DNA of 64,000 bases from Melampsora larici-populina 98AG31 (lineage: Eukaryota; Basidiomycota; Pucciniomycetes; Pucciniales; Melampsoraceae). The DNA is taken from assembly GCF_000204055.1 (NCBI RefSeq), contig NW_006768781.1, forward strand, positions 83,392 to 147,391, read 5' to 3'. Every line of letters starts with the position of its first letter. Positions within the stretch are counted from its first letter, which is position 1. Shown piece by piece: positions 35,203 to 47,880 of this stretch. A program made the position numbers and the translations under genes. The notes under the pieces were generated by a model. That model was not told the origin of the DNA and ran no database searches. It saw only the letters and a program-made list of their open reading frames with translations.

Positions 35203-35852
35203 CGATTCACAGGCGCCCATGTTCCAGTATTGAGTGGTAACGCTGGTCCAAATTATGAGTTCCCGGTACCTTAGCAATTCTTTACTTATAATGAAACCGA
35301 ACCGTTTGGATCGGGAGAATCTTTGGTCTCTACGATTCACTCTCCCAATTTCCAGGCTTGGTAGACGGGCAAGCAAGGCTCATCGCTCTGTATCTAGCGC
35401 CTAAAGCTGAGCTCGCAATTATCTGTAAGATTTGGCAACAAACATTTTACGACGCAGAACGGTCTTTCCAAAGTGACCGTTCATGTGCTTGTGAGAGATG
35501 GAATACTACGTTATTGATGATCATCTAGACCTGCTTAGGTCGGGCAAACAATTTTCAATGACATCATTGAGAATTGTATTGACAGTCATGAGAGTCGAGG
35601 CACGATCGGCCAAACTTTCGTGGATTCAGCTTAAGTACAACGTGCAGCGCTGTCCAGACCTGCGTTATCAGCAAAGAGCGACCCAGTCCGCCGGCAGGGT
35701 CAGCAAGAATGAACTGAGAGCGGAATACAAAAAGTATTAATACATTAGACAGAAAAGGCTCCACCGCGAGCTAAATGCTATAAGACACTTAGCAAAATAT
35801 TCGAATCAATGATTAGCCTAAATCGTACAAACATCATAGTGGTAAAACTTAC
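35203..35852. other. Spacer between P4 and the helicase 3' end
   Basis: No clear gene. A plus-strand open stretch at 35498-35740 (starting MEYYVIDDHLDLLRSGKQ) might be a decayed cargo fragment, but no splice partner or similarity supports it. Confidence 0.35.
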
Positions 35853-36971
35853 CTAATGCCCCACCGCATTCTTTGAAACCACATTGATGGTTCTGGGTGC
35901 GTCTGCGCCAGCGAGTGAAACTATGGTACGTTCAGCCGAGGTGCACCGCGACAGTCCTACATAAAGTTGACCATGAGCAAACACCGGGCTGGGTAGGACT
36001 AAACAGACATTTTCAACCGTTTGTCCTTGCGCTTTGTTGATAGTCATTGCATAGGCCAATGTGACCAGAAATTGACAACGACGAAAAGCTATTGGTATCA
36101 CTTGATCGCCCGGGTGTTCTAACGTAATTCGTGGCAAAAAGATTTCGGTGCCACGCTTGGGGCCCGTTATGATCAAGCACGACAGCGCGTTATCCGAAAC
36201 AGCTAAGATCAGTAAACGTGTGCCGTTGCACAGTCCACGCCGCAGATGGAGATTACGCAACAGTACGACCACGACACCTACTTTCAAGTGCAAGTCGTGC
36301 TGTGGAAAACCGGCGAAATTGAAGGAGTTTAAGATATCGACACTGACTTGTTCCGCCCAGTCGGCCTCCATCGCGTCGACTGATTTGTATTGCTTCGTGG
36401 GACCTTCTTGCTTACTGAGGAGATGTTGATTGATCTTATCAACAGTCTTGTTGAGCGGAGTAATTATGACACGTTGTGAAAACAATGTAGCCAAGTCCTT
36501 CCACATCTTGTCCCGTAGTAAAGGGGCCACACCCAGATAGAATTGATTGACTACGGTCTTATCAAAGGGTGAGTTGTTGTCGAAGGGTACAATACTAATG
36601 TACTTGAGTTCGATGAGTTCAACTGGGTCTGTTTGGACTTCACCACCGCCAACCTGCAAAAGCCAGTTAGCGAAGTCTCGACTATGACCATGGGCCGCCG
36701 TACCCTCTTCATGTTGACCCAGTCGCATGTTGACAGTCAAGTGGAATTGGGCAACGTCCTCCCACAAGTAAGAATTCTTGATACATGCCCGAACAGAATC
36801 CTGCAAAGAACCGTGAGGTACGACTGGTAGAATCTGTCGAAAATCGCCGGAAAAGAGCACCGTCAAACGGCCAAAAGGCTGGTCACAGTCTCTTAAGTCT
36901 CGCATTGACCTATCCACGCATTTGATCGCGTCTTTATTCATCATAGATATTTCGTCCCAGACCATAAACTT
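35853..36971 (-). pseudogene. Helitron Rep-helicase, C-terminal PIF1 helicase part (separated from 5' part by the CACTA)
   Basis: Carries the later PIF1 helicase motifs: MVWDEISMMNKDAI (motif II), LTVLFSGDFRQILPVV (III), FAGFPQHDLHLKVGVVVVLL, LAYAMTINKAQGQT (V/VI region) and QLYVGLSRC, ending at 35853. The ORF is cut at 36971 by the 11.4-kb CACTA. Joining 48337 to 36968, that is removing the CACTA and one CTT duplication, gives an open frame of 2288 nt from the exon start at 49508 to the stop, with LLSSAK running into FMVWDEI. The gene was therefore intact at this point when the CACTA arrived and is now split. Confidence 0.9.
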
Positions 36972-37554
36972 CACCATGTCTGTCTTCTTCAAGCACGTCG
37001 ACGTGCACACACGAGATGGTTCTGACAGAGACATGCCAGAGTTCTCGGATAGGTACTGAGATTCATACCTTTGTCCATGCGTTGAGGCGGTTGGGTCACC
37101 AGACAAAGATCATCGATCTTTGTTTTTGAAACTCAGCCAGCCATTGTTGCTTAAATTTGATGGAACACATGCCAGTACATACTGATCATCTTCGGCCAGA
37201 GCTCTTTCAAGCTCCCGTCTCTTAGACAGACACACTCATGAGTGGGTAATCAATGCGTACAGTAGTCAAGCTTCAACAGCTTGTATTGTACATTTGACTC
37301 GATTCAAGTTATGACACTTGATAGGGTGTGCCCCCAAATTTTATGAGATAAACACTGCATTCAATCATATATCGGCAGTCCGACTTTCTCTGTGACCCAC
37401 TCAACCACCACTCGACATAGATTGCTTCTTGTAGTTGTCAGTCAACATTCTCCCTCTTCGACCACCAAAATCTCTCTCAATCACTACCATGCATGTTTTA
37501 ACCAAACATGACAATAGTCTATTTCTTACATTTCCTTCATTAACTAATTATTTG

Positions 37555-37790
37555 GAATTCATGTTAACAAGATCAACCAAGATACTCAAGTGCGTGGACA
37601 GCGTGGCGGAAGGTCAGTCTTTCTTTTCCTTTGTTGTCTGCTTGGATGTCTGATGTCTTTATCATTAGCTAAAATTTTAAATTCCATGTAAACAGGATTA
37701 ACCGAGACACTCAAGCGTGTGGACGGCGTGGCAAGAGGTCAGTCTTTCGTTTCCTTTGTGGTCTGCTCAGATGTCTGATTTCGGTACCTA
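37555..37790. repeat. Tandem duplication of about 125 bp in the CACTA left subterminal region
   Basis: Units at about 37555-37665 and 37680-37785 share AATTC(C)ATGT.AACA.GAT, ACTCAAG.G.GTGGAC.GCGT, AGGTCAGTCTTTC and GGATGTCTGAT-like ends. Probably subterminal repeats bound by the transposase, or part of the promoter of the next gene; not resolved. Confidence 0.6.
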
Positions 37791-38291
37791 GTCCTTCAAG
37801 TGGGGAAATAAGACATTCTTCTCTAACCCCAGTCGCTGATTTCGTGGTTTCTCTTCAAGGTGATAGAATTTGGCCACAAAACGCTTTCGATCAACAAGTT
37901 ATTCGGATGAAGTTCCAGTCACAGACACAAGACGCACGAGCAAGTCTGATTAAATTACCAAGTGAGGTAAAGTTCATAAATATATTTCTTCCCGGTCTTT
38001 CATCACAAACAGGCCGAATCAGTCTACCACATTGTCCACGGGAAATCTGGTAATACTTTCTTTGTAATATTCTTTACTGTTCGCAATTTGACTAATAAAC
38101 TGTCTCACTCAAACGACGTTGCGCAAAAAAACCAATACCCTCAACCCACGGATTTCTTGTAGCAGGTCGGATCTGTAAACCGTTGATGGGTGATGTGAGT
38201 TCATATATATCACTACGATTTCCAGAGTACCAAGATACCTCCCAATCAGTCCTTCCTACTGACATCTTCATCTTTGTATGAACTTGTCGTG

Positions 38292-39875
38292 ATGTCTTCC
38301 AATCAATCCAACCTCTACAGCGACCCGCCAATTGATTCATTGAGTTCTGCTAGATGGTTTCGTATGATTCATGACACTGATGTCATTGGTATTCTCTCAA
38401 AAAAAGAGATGCTCGTTATCCAAGTGTGCCACTTCCCCTATTTTTTTCCCTAATCACTATACTCATCATCATTACCAAATCCTTCTCTTAGTCTCTTGTC
38501 CGCAGGCATGCTCGCGTCTTGATGTGTCGTGAAACGAGCACTTCAGCCATCCCACCTTCTCTATCGCAAGCCGAGCTACGTGGCTTTATAGAACGCTTTC
38601 CAGCCGGAACCCCCCTTCCTCATGGAACGTCTGTGGCTTTGATCGATGTTACGGACTTCTTCAAAACGGGTGTTCATATGAACGACATAGGCTTCGTCGA
38701 GACTGAAGAAGACTTGAAGAGATGGGGTCTTCGACGCTTTTCTTTCGACTGGGATGCCAACATAGAAGACCGTGTCAACGCCTCACTTTGCGAACTATTC
38801 TGGATCTCTTTCTACCGTGCAATCCAATCCGAGTATTATAGATTCACTATCAACCCACATGTCCTCAGCCGCGCATACGTCTTGCCTGTGTTGTCCGCCC
38901 ACTTCAGACACCTCCGTTCAATGTATCATACTCAATGCAACAACCAAGATGTGATCAATTATCATTTCAAGATAGAAGAAAAACAAAAGGTATGTGATAT
39001 TAAAAGCGTCAATAACTACATCAAGCATTTTTCTGACTGTCATCTCAACTCAGGAATGGAAAGATTACTCGGACTATTTGATCAAGTCGGGTGCTCCTGA
39101 AGGGATAGTTTCGATCTTCCAGCCCAGAAACTTCTGGGTGATGGGCGATAGAACCAATGTCAGAGTCACGGTTGGTAACCGTGTAGTCGAAGAGGTGCAC
39201 GTGATCATACCTCGATGGTGGTCAGAAGAAACACTTCGCTTGATGGAAGTTATCGAAAAACACCTACAATCTCGCGCGAATTCCCAAAATCACTTTCCTG
39301 GATCTGGTCGTACTCCTCGTCGATATGTTGTAACCTCCTTGATGGACTATGGAATCATCCCTCGACACCTTCCAGCCGACATGTATAGCAAAGACCTCAA
39401 GGAATCTCTCCCACCGAGTGAACTTTGGGACCTTAAAATGAAGCCCAACGTACTGCCATCGATCAATCGAATGGAACGCATTTTCGCCGCTCATGAGCTC
39501 AACTTTTTCAATCCAAATTATGATTTAGCTCAAGATGAATATTACACAAGTGACGATGATCTTTCTGCCGATGAACTCGAAGAAAGCGATAATGAAGGTG
39601 CTCTAGTGATATCTCGCCCCGATACGGAACTTAAACAACTTGAACGTTCTCTTCAATTGCAAATTTCGAAGTTACAAGATGAATTCAAGAATGCCAATGC
39701 GGTTCTATCGGGTTTCCAAGGTGAAGTACTCAACTTGATGCCGGCGCGCTTGGCGGAATTGGAAGAGGCAAGGGTAGACATTGGAAAGATAAATGAAAAG
39801 CTTAGATTTTACGAAAAAAAATTGGAATCGGTGCCAAAGCAATCGATTTCAAGCGCAACTAACCAGGATTCTTAA
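38292..39875 (+). CDS. CACTA gene A, unknown protein with C-terminal coiled coil
   Basis: No family recognised. Exons 38292-38425, 38506-38989, 39054-39875; phases fit, 479 residues. The first exon begins MSSNQSNLYSDPP; the middle is globular with tryptophan-rich segments (RNFWVMGDRTNVRVTV, VIIPRWWSEETLR, YGIIPRHLPADMYSK). Residues about 360-390 are acidic (YTSDDDLSADELEESD). The last 90 residues are a heptad-type coiled coil (TELKQLERSLQLQISKLQDE onwards). No transposase or helicase motif. First gene of the plus-strand set, so possibly a DNA-binding or assembly partner of the transposase; that is inference from position only. The donor at 38426 (GTGCCA) is weak and chosen for phase. Confidence 0.7.
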
Positions 39876-39889
39876 ATGCGAGACTTTTG

Positions 39890-40832
39890 GTACGTGAGCT
39901 TATTCTGTGCTATTGTATTGGAATCAGTCACGGATTTCAATATCTGATTCTGACTCACTCAATCATAGGCAATACCACAAACGGGGCTATCATCCTGAAT
40001 TGTAGTCATGGGTATCTTTTAAACGTGATGGAGGTTAAAATACATGTATTCCCCTCTTGTCTATTTTTCTTTCTCGATGTATTTTTAATCAAATCAATGG
40101 TCATTCTATATTGTTACTTTCTCTCATAAAAAGGTGATTCAAAATGCAAACGGTGTTTTTATGGTCCCGCTATTGAGTGTTTGTTTCTTCACTGGAGTTA
40201 GTGCTTGGGCCAAATCGAGTTAATTTGGAGGTGGGTCTCTCAGACATTTTACTCAAAGAGTATAAAAACCCTCAAGTGCAAAGGATGGTAAAAGTATCAC
40301 AAAAAAACATTTTGTGGTTCCATAATGCTACCCTTTTAGAACCAGCGTGTTTGATATTGTTCGCAAGGGACTGAATCACACCTATGTAAGATTCACAGAG
40401 CTCACGAATGAATCATCCCGTGATATTTGGTGATGATGATGAGTCGTGATAGAATGATATCTACACCAAATGGTGGTGTAGTAAGTTGATAAAACCGCGG
40501 TCAAATTACATGCACGGGTGAAAGGCCAAGAGGGTCTCAAAGGCAAGCACCAACAGATGAGACATACCTGTCAACCGTACCTGGGGTGCGGATAAGTCAA
40601 AGCTGCACTGTGTTATCCTTTGTGCTACGAGATCAGAGGTCGTAGTTAACTTGTGATCTTTCCCTACTCTCGAAGAAAATTCGTCACTATTTTTCTCTCA
40701 CTTGTCGGGGATTTTACTCTGTCTATTTATTTTTTCTCTGTCTATAAATTTTTTCTCTGTCCATTTAAAGATCATTTGTTCAACCTTGTGTATATTCATT
40801 GCTGAAGCTAGTAGTTTGTATCATCTGGAAGG
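39890..40832. other. CACTA spacer between genes A and B
   Basis: AT-rich; includes a short run of TTTTCTCTGTCTAT-type tandem motifs at about 40720-40770 just before gene B, likely part of its promoter or leader. Confidence 0.4.
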
Positions 40833-42575
40833 ATGAGTGCCGCGCCTACTTCAACTCAGATGAGTACTGCCACACGTGGCGCTTCTGGGAAAAAGCGACG
40901 CTTGGCGGATGAAGGTGACGATGAAGGTAAGTTCTTGTTCAACACCGAATAAGATTCTTTGGCTATTTCAGTGACTTTTGAATTGTGCTCTCACTATCAG
41001 ATGATCGTGATGGCCGAAAAGAAACGGGGTCAAGTGGCGGAGACTCTTCAGGTACGTGACCAAAGTATTTTGATCTTCATGAACGCTTCGATGAGTGAAA
41101 TAGATGACTGACTCATCATTGGGTTTGGGCCAAAGATGAAGGCGAGCTTACACACAAAGACCTTATGGAACGTCAAAGGAAGAGGCGTGCAAATCGAAAA
41201 AAATTGACTGAAGTTAGGCACCGCGATAAGGATATTGGCAAGGTGGCTGATTCACATCCAATTCCAAATCCTGCGACTCCTATAGCCAGGGCTATCTATG
41301 AGTTCACCAGGATGGTGATGGGAATCCCTCGTCGTGGATTGACGTCGTTGTTGGACCCCGATGTCTGCCAAAAATTCCCGAGCTCACCGACCGAAGAGGA
41401 ACAACAAGCTTGGCTCAGTCGTAAACAGCGAAGAGAAAAATTTATCCGAGACGCTCAGGATAAAGCTTTGGACAAGTACCTTCGCAAGAAACCTGAAGGG
41501 TTCAAGCCGAATCGAAAACAAAGAAAGATGGTCGAGCACGACAGCGCCGAAGAGGCAAATTTAAAGAAGCCGATGAGACCTGTCACTTTCACATCGCGGA
41601 TTGCTTGTGGGGGTCGGAATAGATATGCACATCATTTTGGTACACAGTGCGAGGCCGCCTTAGCAATGGCTGGTTTTCCACGATGTACCTTTGATTGGAA
41701 TGGATCTTGGGACTCGCCTTGGAACTCGGGAACTTCATCGATAATACTGGCCAGTTGGACGAAGGCGTACGATGCAAATGGAGCAAAGGAGTTTGGTATC
41801 ATCAGTTCAGACAACACCGCAGAAAATCAAGAAGAAGTCCTCCGACGCTGGTTCACTAATAAGGTCTCAAAAGTCCGAGAAGAAGTGAAACATGTTGATT
41901 TGATGAAAACACCGATGGGAAGAGAACAAATGAAAGAGCACGTGGCCAAGGTACAAAAAAGGACCATCAAAAAACGTAATAAGGAAAAGGTTAGTGCTTT
42001 TCGTTGGGTTTTTGAAATATTAGAGACTTTTATGCTGACGCAAAAGCTCGTGGGGTGGGTAGATATATGAAGCTCGTCTGGACGTGGTCGAGAAGCTCTT
42101 TGGAAAGGATTCTAGCGAGTATGCGATGATATCGCACCCCGAAGTACATTCAGATGAAGAATTCCTGTCGGCCAACACTTTTGCAACTCGCCAACGCTTA
42201 CGCCTTGAATGGAGGAGCAGCGAGCTAGACACTTTCATAGGCCATATCGACCAAGCTCATTGGAAGAGAGAGACTCTTCCAAAGGCCCGAAGATCATGCA
42301 AACAAACGGTGGACCGGGGTGCTTATGCGCCTGATGCTGAACCCGATCGTTTCCCTCCTAAAGGCTTTCAGGCATCATTGTGTGATCCGACGTGGTTGAA
42401 TTCTCAAGAAGGCTTGGTTCTGACTGAATTGAACTTGAATGGGAACAACTCGTGTGATATACGAGAGGCAATTAGTGATGTGATGAGGACATTCAGGTCC
42501 CGTGCTAGTCTCAATGATGATAGTGGTGCTAACTCTGCTGGTGGGGCCTCTGCTGGAGTTTCAATGCAGCATTGA
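40833..42575 (+). CDS. CACTA accessory gene B, paralogue of gene D
   Basis: Function unknown. Exons 40833-40926, 41001-41051, 41136-41989, 42063-42575; phases fit, 503 residues. The N-terminus is basic then acidic (GKKRRLADEGDDE). Conserved blocks shared with gene D: EFTRMVMG followed by PSSPTEEE; FPRCTFDWN, WNSGTSSIILASWTKA and GAKEFG; then VVEKLF, LRLEWRSSELDTFIGHID, and a C-terminal G...... DPTWLNSQEGLVL block. The last 30 residues are Ser/Gly/Ala-rich. A run of basic residues (KVQKRTIKKRNKEK) ends exon 3. It may be a DNA-binding helper of the TNP2 transposase, analogous in role to plant CACTA TnpA, but no sequence link to TnpA is claimed. Confidence 0.75.
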
Positions 42576-43132
42576 AGCAGGAATAGTTGGGAAAAATGTT
42601 TTGTGTTGTATCAGCATTGAGATTAACGGGTACAGGCCGGAGCGCTCTCATCTCTCCCGTCTGAGAGGGTGTATATAGTGTATATAAATTTTTCTTTTTC
42701 TTGTTATAATTTTTTCTTTTTCTTTTTGTGTGGTAGTGTGTATATAGTGTTTATAGTGTGATGGATTATCAAAAGGGGCTTTTGCGGTTTCCATTTGTAT
42801 CAAGCATTCATCTGCAGGTGCTTTATCAGAGTGACTACAAGGAGAGAGGGTGTTTTTAAAGAACCGTAAACAGGTGCCCTGTCAATTTCACTTCAACAGA
42901 GGCTATGCAATTACTTCAACGTTGAATGATATGTAGCCCGCTGAGTATATTCAAAAATTGACGGATGTATTTTTGAATACACTTGTTTGGTTTGCCCAAA
43001 TTTTCTTTTTTCATTCCATTCCTTCGCAGTCAACCCCCTCTACCCATCTCTTTGCTCGTTTCTACAATCTACTTCAGCACCCTCCATTGAAATTTGGCCA
43101 CACTTATCCTAGTGCTCACTGGATTGTCCTAG
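42576..43132. other. CACTA spacer between gene B and the transposase
   Basis: T-rich tract with repeated GTGTATATAGTGT and TTTTTCTTTTTC motifs at about 42670-42760; likely 3' end of gene B and promoter of the transposase gene. Confidence 0.4.
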
Positions 43133-46100
43133 ATGACGTCTTTTGGTCGCGATCACGCCGCTTGCACATGCATTCCCTTTGGATGCTCAGCACGACAATT
43201 CGAAAAGCACGGCGAAACTCATGACGGCCGCCTTTTCCACCGAACTAACTACCCGCGCCATGCAAAGGCAATCGACGAATACCAAGCTTCCATTACATCG
43301 ACCCACGATGTGTCTCAAGCTGCTCAGCCTGTTCTGGGTTCCGTCGAGCCTTGTGCCTCTGGCCATGAGCTAACTCACCCCACGAGACCCAACTCTAGTC
43401 TCCCCACCAATACTGCAAACAACAAACGCCGTCGATCACCATCTGAAGCTGCTAATGCAACCTCTACATCCTCTTCGGCGAATCATCAGCGGCCTCACAA
43501 GCAGGCGCGAGTGAGCGGTGGTGCTACCTATGCCCTTGAGTTCGACAGTCAGCCTTTTTACACGCCTCGAACTCTTCTGCAAGACATCTCTTGTGTCCAA
43601 TCTATGGTTCATGTTTTAAATGATTATATATTGAAGAATAACTCCGTTCAAGCATGTTGTGTTTCACTTAAGTTGGAACGGCGCAAACTGAAAACCAGCC
43701 TTACAACCACGAGCACCTCTACATCAAAGATTTGGGAAGAAATTCCACTTACTGTCGATAAGCTCCTTAAATGTTTTCATATCCACCCCACCATCCAAAA
43801 GCTTCTATCTTGTGAAGTGTGTCACTCTCTCCACGGCCCTCCTGAAAATTCACCCACTAAGACGAAATGTGATCATCTTCGATTCTCAGCTACCAAGCTT
43901 ACCAAACCTCGATTCACGTGTAACGCACCATTATACAAACCCCTTGCCAGCGCAAAATCCAAAAAACCCCAACCAATCCAAGTCTTTCATCACCAGAAAT
44001 TCACCGAATGGTTGGCTAAGATGCTACACTCTCCAGCCTTCGAAACTGACCTTGACGCCTCCCTGCATCGCACCTCGCCTCCGACGGGTACGTTGAAAGA
44101 TATCTGGGATGGAAAACTTTGGAAAACTTTCAAATCTGAAGGCCAGGTCTACACGCGGACTTCAGGCAACTTAGTGTTTGGATTTTATATCGACTGGTTT
44201 GATCCTTATGGATCCAAACGTGGTCGACAACACCACGCCGGCATCATTCTCCTCATTTGCCTCAATCTCCCACCTCACTTACGATACCGAGCTGAGAACA
44301 CGTTCCTGTGGGGTATCACTCCCAACCGTCGCGAGCCTAATCATGAGCACATGGATCACATATTGTCACCCCTCATTCGCGAACTTCTTGACCTCTGGAA
44401 GGGTATCAGATTTACTAAGACAGCACTTCATCCCAGTGGAAGAGTTGTACGTGTTGCTTTATGGCCTCTTATTGCGGATGTACCGGCCATGAAGAAAGTT
44501 TCTGGATTTTCTTCACACCGTTCCACTAATTTCTGTTCGAAATGCTATATCACTCTGGATGACCTCAACGAGCCTGACGTCAAAATATTCCAACCTCGGA
44601 CCAACTCCGCGCACCGAAAGGAGGTACAGCTTTGGGTGGACGCCCCCAACCCAAAGGAAAAGGAAAGACTTTTGAAAACGAATGGGTCACGCTACTCAGT
44701 GTTTTATGAGCTTCCGTATTGGCAGGCACTCGAATTCGCCACTGTCGACCTAATGCATTGTTTAATTCTTGGCCTTCTAGCCGATCTATCCACCACTTAC
44801 CTTCAATTTTCTGTGGCTGGTAACGCTCTCAAGAAGACGCAGGAGACCCAGATCCACAACGGCGCTTACCCACCATCACCAACACCACCCCCGCCCGCTC
44901 CTGATGTTGAGATGAGTGATCCGCACTCTCCTGCTGCTACTGAGAGTGGTCTATCTGGATCTTTGACTAGCCGAACACCGTATACACGTGCAGCAAAACG
45001 TAAGACAGCCACTGACAGTTCTTACGAGCCAACTCACAACGGCAGTGTTAAAAGTGCTCAATCTGACTCGACTTTCAAGCCACCCCCCGGTCCCACTCTA
45101 GCCCCTCATGAGCTGGAGTTAGTTCACAAGTGTTTAGCAGATACATTGGTTCCCTCTTGGCTCACGCGCGTGCCTTTCAAGATTGGTATGCCATTTTCTG
45201 GCACTCCCAAAGCCTCCGAGTGGCTTGTTTTATACACAGTCTACATCGTTCTTGCATTGGTGCCTTATCACCACAAAGCCGAACCGAATTCAGATTCTAC
45301 GAAAATCCACACAGCCATCACCCTCGCCACGCAGATCATCAATATATCGGTTTCACGCACAATGACCGCCGACGACCTCAAAACCCTTCCCATTCTGCTT
45401 GTACAATATCGCACCCACCTTCAAGAAGTTTGGCCTGCAATCCAATTGAAATCAAACTTACATTTCGCCCAGCATCTCCCAGCTCAATGCCTTCTTCTTG
45501 GACCGCCTTCATACACCGCCGCTTGGACTGGGGAGCGTATCATCGGCAACCTTGTCAAATCTTCGAAAAGTGGTAATCGTTGTAAGTCTTTAGCCCTCGC
45601 GCTTCTCTCCTTAGATAAGATATGCTTATTCTCAAATCCCCATTTGCCCGCTACCAGCTGTTGTAGGACAGACCATGATCAATAAGCACACTCAGCGCTC
45701 TTATTTTCTCAACTTTTTGAAAGATGCACCTTCGACATACGCAGAGGAAATCGGTGCCGACATAATTTTGAAAAAATCCGCACCAAAATGGAAGGCGTTC
45801 TCACCTTCCTTAGACATCAGCCTTTCAATCCAACCCATCTTAGTAGGAATCGGCTGTGAGGCGTCAATCAAGCTCGACGAAACATCAGCCTGGCGACATG
45901 CCGGAAAGTCTTTCAGTACATTCACCGAACATCGCAGAAATAGCTACGTGGATTTTATAGATCAGGGTAGAACACGCACGGGTGTGATACATCACATCAT
46001 ACGACCTCACAGCCATACGACACCTCTTTTTATGATACATGTTTTCCGCGAGTTAGATGCCACTGACAGCATTAAAAGTCCTTATTCATACCTCTCGCGT

Positions 46101-46353
46101 CTGAATGCTAAAGTAGTTTATAACGAATGCTACCTCAAATGTGTATGTATGGACGATTTATTTGGACACTGCGCTGCCCTTCATAATCCCTCAGGAACTT
46201 TTGGAATAGACAAACCAACCGTCTCGCTAGTGAGTCTCCGGAGCATGGTAAGCTGTTTCACCACCATATGTGCCCTCGTATATCAAAGCTAAGACTCTTA
46301 TGGTATTTTAGGCCACTTCTGATATGTCATCAAGCGAAGAAAATATCAAATAA
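43133..46353 (+). CDS. TNP2/Plavaka-type CACTA transposase
   Basis: Transposase of the CMC superfamily (RNase H-like fold). Exons 43133-45578, 45667-46247, 46312-46353; phases fit, 1022 residues. The N-terminus has a Cys/His cluster (ACTCIPFGCSARQF, KHGETHDGRLFH) typical of the family's zinc-finger start. Core segments: VFGFYIDWFDPYG, ICLNLPPHLRYRAENTFLWG, EHMDHILSPLIRELLDLW, RVALWPLIADVPAMKKVSGF, FCSKCYI and FATVDLMHCLILGLL. A Pro/Ser/Thr-rich insert separates the core halves (about residues 580-650). The C-terminal part resumes with WLTRVPFKIGMPFSG. The first donor (GTTGTA at 45579) is non-ideal; the stronger GTAAGT 2 nt downstream would create a stop. Gene position between B and D inside matched TIRs supports autonomy. 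Confidence 0.88.
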
Positions 46354-46692
46354 ATCATTCCTTTTCATACTTATACCACACATGTACCTTTTTATTTTTG
46401 TGACACACGCACCCAAGCCTACACCCAGCAGGCCTTTCTCACCCTATTCTCCTCTATTGATTCTCAACACATCTCAAGACAGAATAAGCACAACAGCTCC
46501 TGGTTAAGTATGATTTCACTTATTATCTGATAGATGTATTGAGTGGAGAAACACCATGTACGCTTGTGTAACTTTTTGAAGATTTCAGAGACTTGATATA
46601 TACAAATGTTTTCTTATTTATTTATCTTTCTTTGAACCATGAGAAAATACAACTTGTGCGGTATTTTGATGGAGCTACAAACCAAGGAAAAG

Positions 46693-47880
46693 CTAAACAA
46701 CAGAATCTTTAATGTGAGGAGGTAGTATATTTAAGAGACTTGTAACAGGTTTCATATGAAGAGCAGCCTTTTCTTCAGGCATCAAGTTAGACAGAAAAAC
46801 TGGGTCATAACAGTTTTCGGGGAGGCCTATGCATACAGCAGCATGTGGATTAGTATGGGTGGCTTTGGTTCGACATTGATCAAATCTTTTGTGAGCGTTG
46901 ACTTCCCCGCGGCTAGAGGCACAGTACTTGTAGGAAAGACCGTCAATCTGTTGTAGTATTGACGCATATTGACGACTGCGCCAGATAAGTCCAACTGAGG
47001 GATATTGGGTGTCTTCTGGCTCCCACTCCGTGTCAGAGCAACAGTCGTGATGAGGCATAATTTCGGATGCTTTCTGCTCAAGTTTCCTGGCTTTCATAAG
47101 ACGAGTGAGGGAATCAAAGCGGTAGTTAAAAAGCTTCTCGATCCAGAAACAATCAGCATGGGAACCTCAACATACACAAGATAGTGAGAGACGTCTTTGA
47201 CCCACCACCTGTTTCTTACGAAGTGTTTCTTTCCGGAGAACCTTTTCGCGAGATCCTCGATTTTGGCGAACATCGTTTGCGCGGCCACGAATCCATCGAA
47301 GAACTACACCCATACATATCTTTTCTGTGTTGTGAGATGGAGTTACAGACTCCTCGCTGAACGCACCTTGCGACTTGGCATATTGCCAATGTTTCACAAT
47401 CAAAACTGCTAAGGTGCGATTCCAAATATCCTTGTCGGTTTTGTTCCAATCCAGCGTCATTCTACTAATGCCATAGCTCTTCAAGTCGGAAAGGAAGATC
47501 AATTTGAACCAAAGAATATCTTCGCCGTCTGATGAAACATGAGCAGAGACGGAGTTTGTCCCAAAAATCTTGCGACCCGACATGATCTCGTGTTGACTCA
47601 GAGGTCGAAGTTGGCAGCGCTCGTCATCGGTAGGTGCCGGTGGATAAGACTTTGTTAATTTGTCGTATCCGAGTAAAAATCTCGTAAACTTGGCCAATGA
47701 TTGGCAGATTCCCTCAGTTGACGGCGGAAGCGTGTCGCTTACCGAAGCATTAACAGCTTTCAGCGAAGTGACAGTGACACCCTTTTTCCAGTGGTGAGAG
47801 GTGCGAGCTGCTACAGAGAAAGAATCAGAAGCCGTGCTTTCCCAAATATACAGATGCGAATAACAGATTGACAAACGCAT
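46693..47880 (-). CDS. CACTA accessory gene D, paralogue of gene B
   Basis: Function unknown. Exons, minus strand: 47880-47202 and 47165-46693; about 383 residues, phase fits; the short 36-nt intron and the non-resolved 5' end make the model tentative. Blocks shared with gene B in the same order: KFTRFLLG then PPAPTDDE; ISRMTLDWN, IWNRTLAVLIVKHWQYA and GAFSEE, with N and RW downstream; IEKLF; then IWRSRQYASILQQID and a C-terminal GLPENCYDPVFLSNLMPEEK block. It is convergent with the transposase gene. Position near the right TIR in opposite orientation suggests duplication of gene B within an ancestral element. Overall identity looks low, so the duplication is old. Confidence 0.7.
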
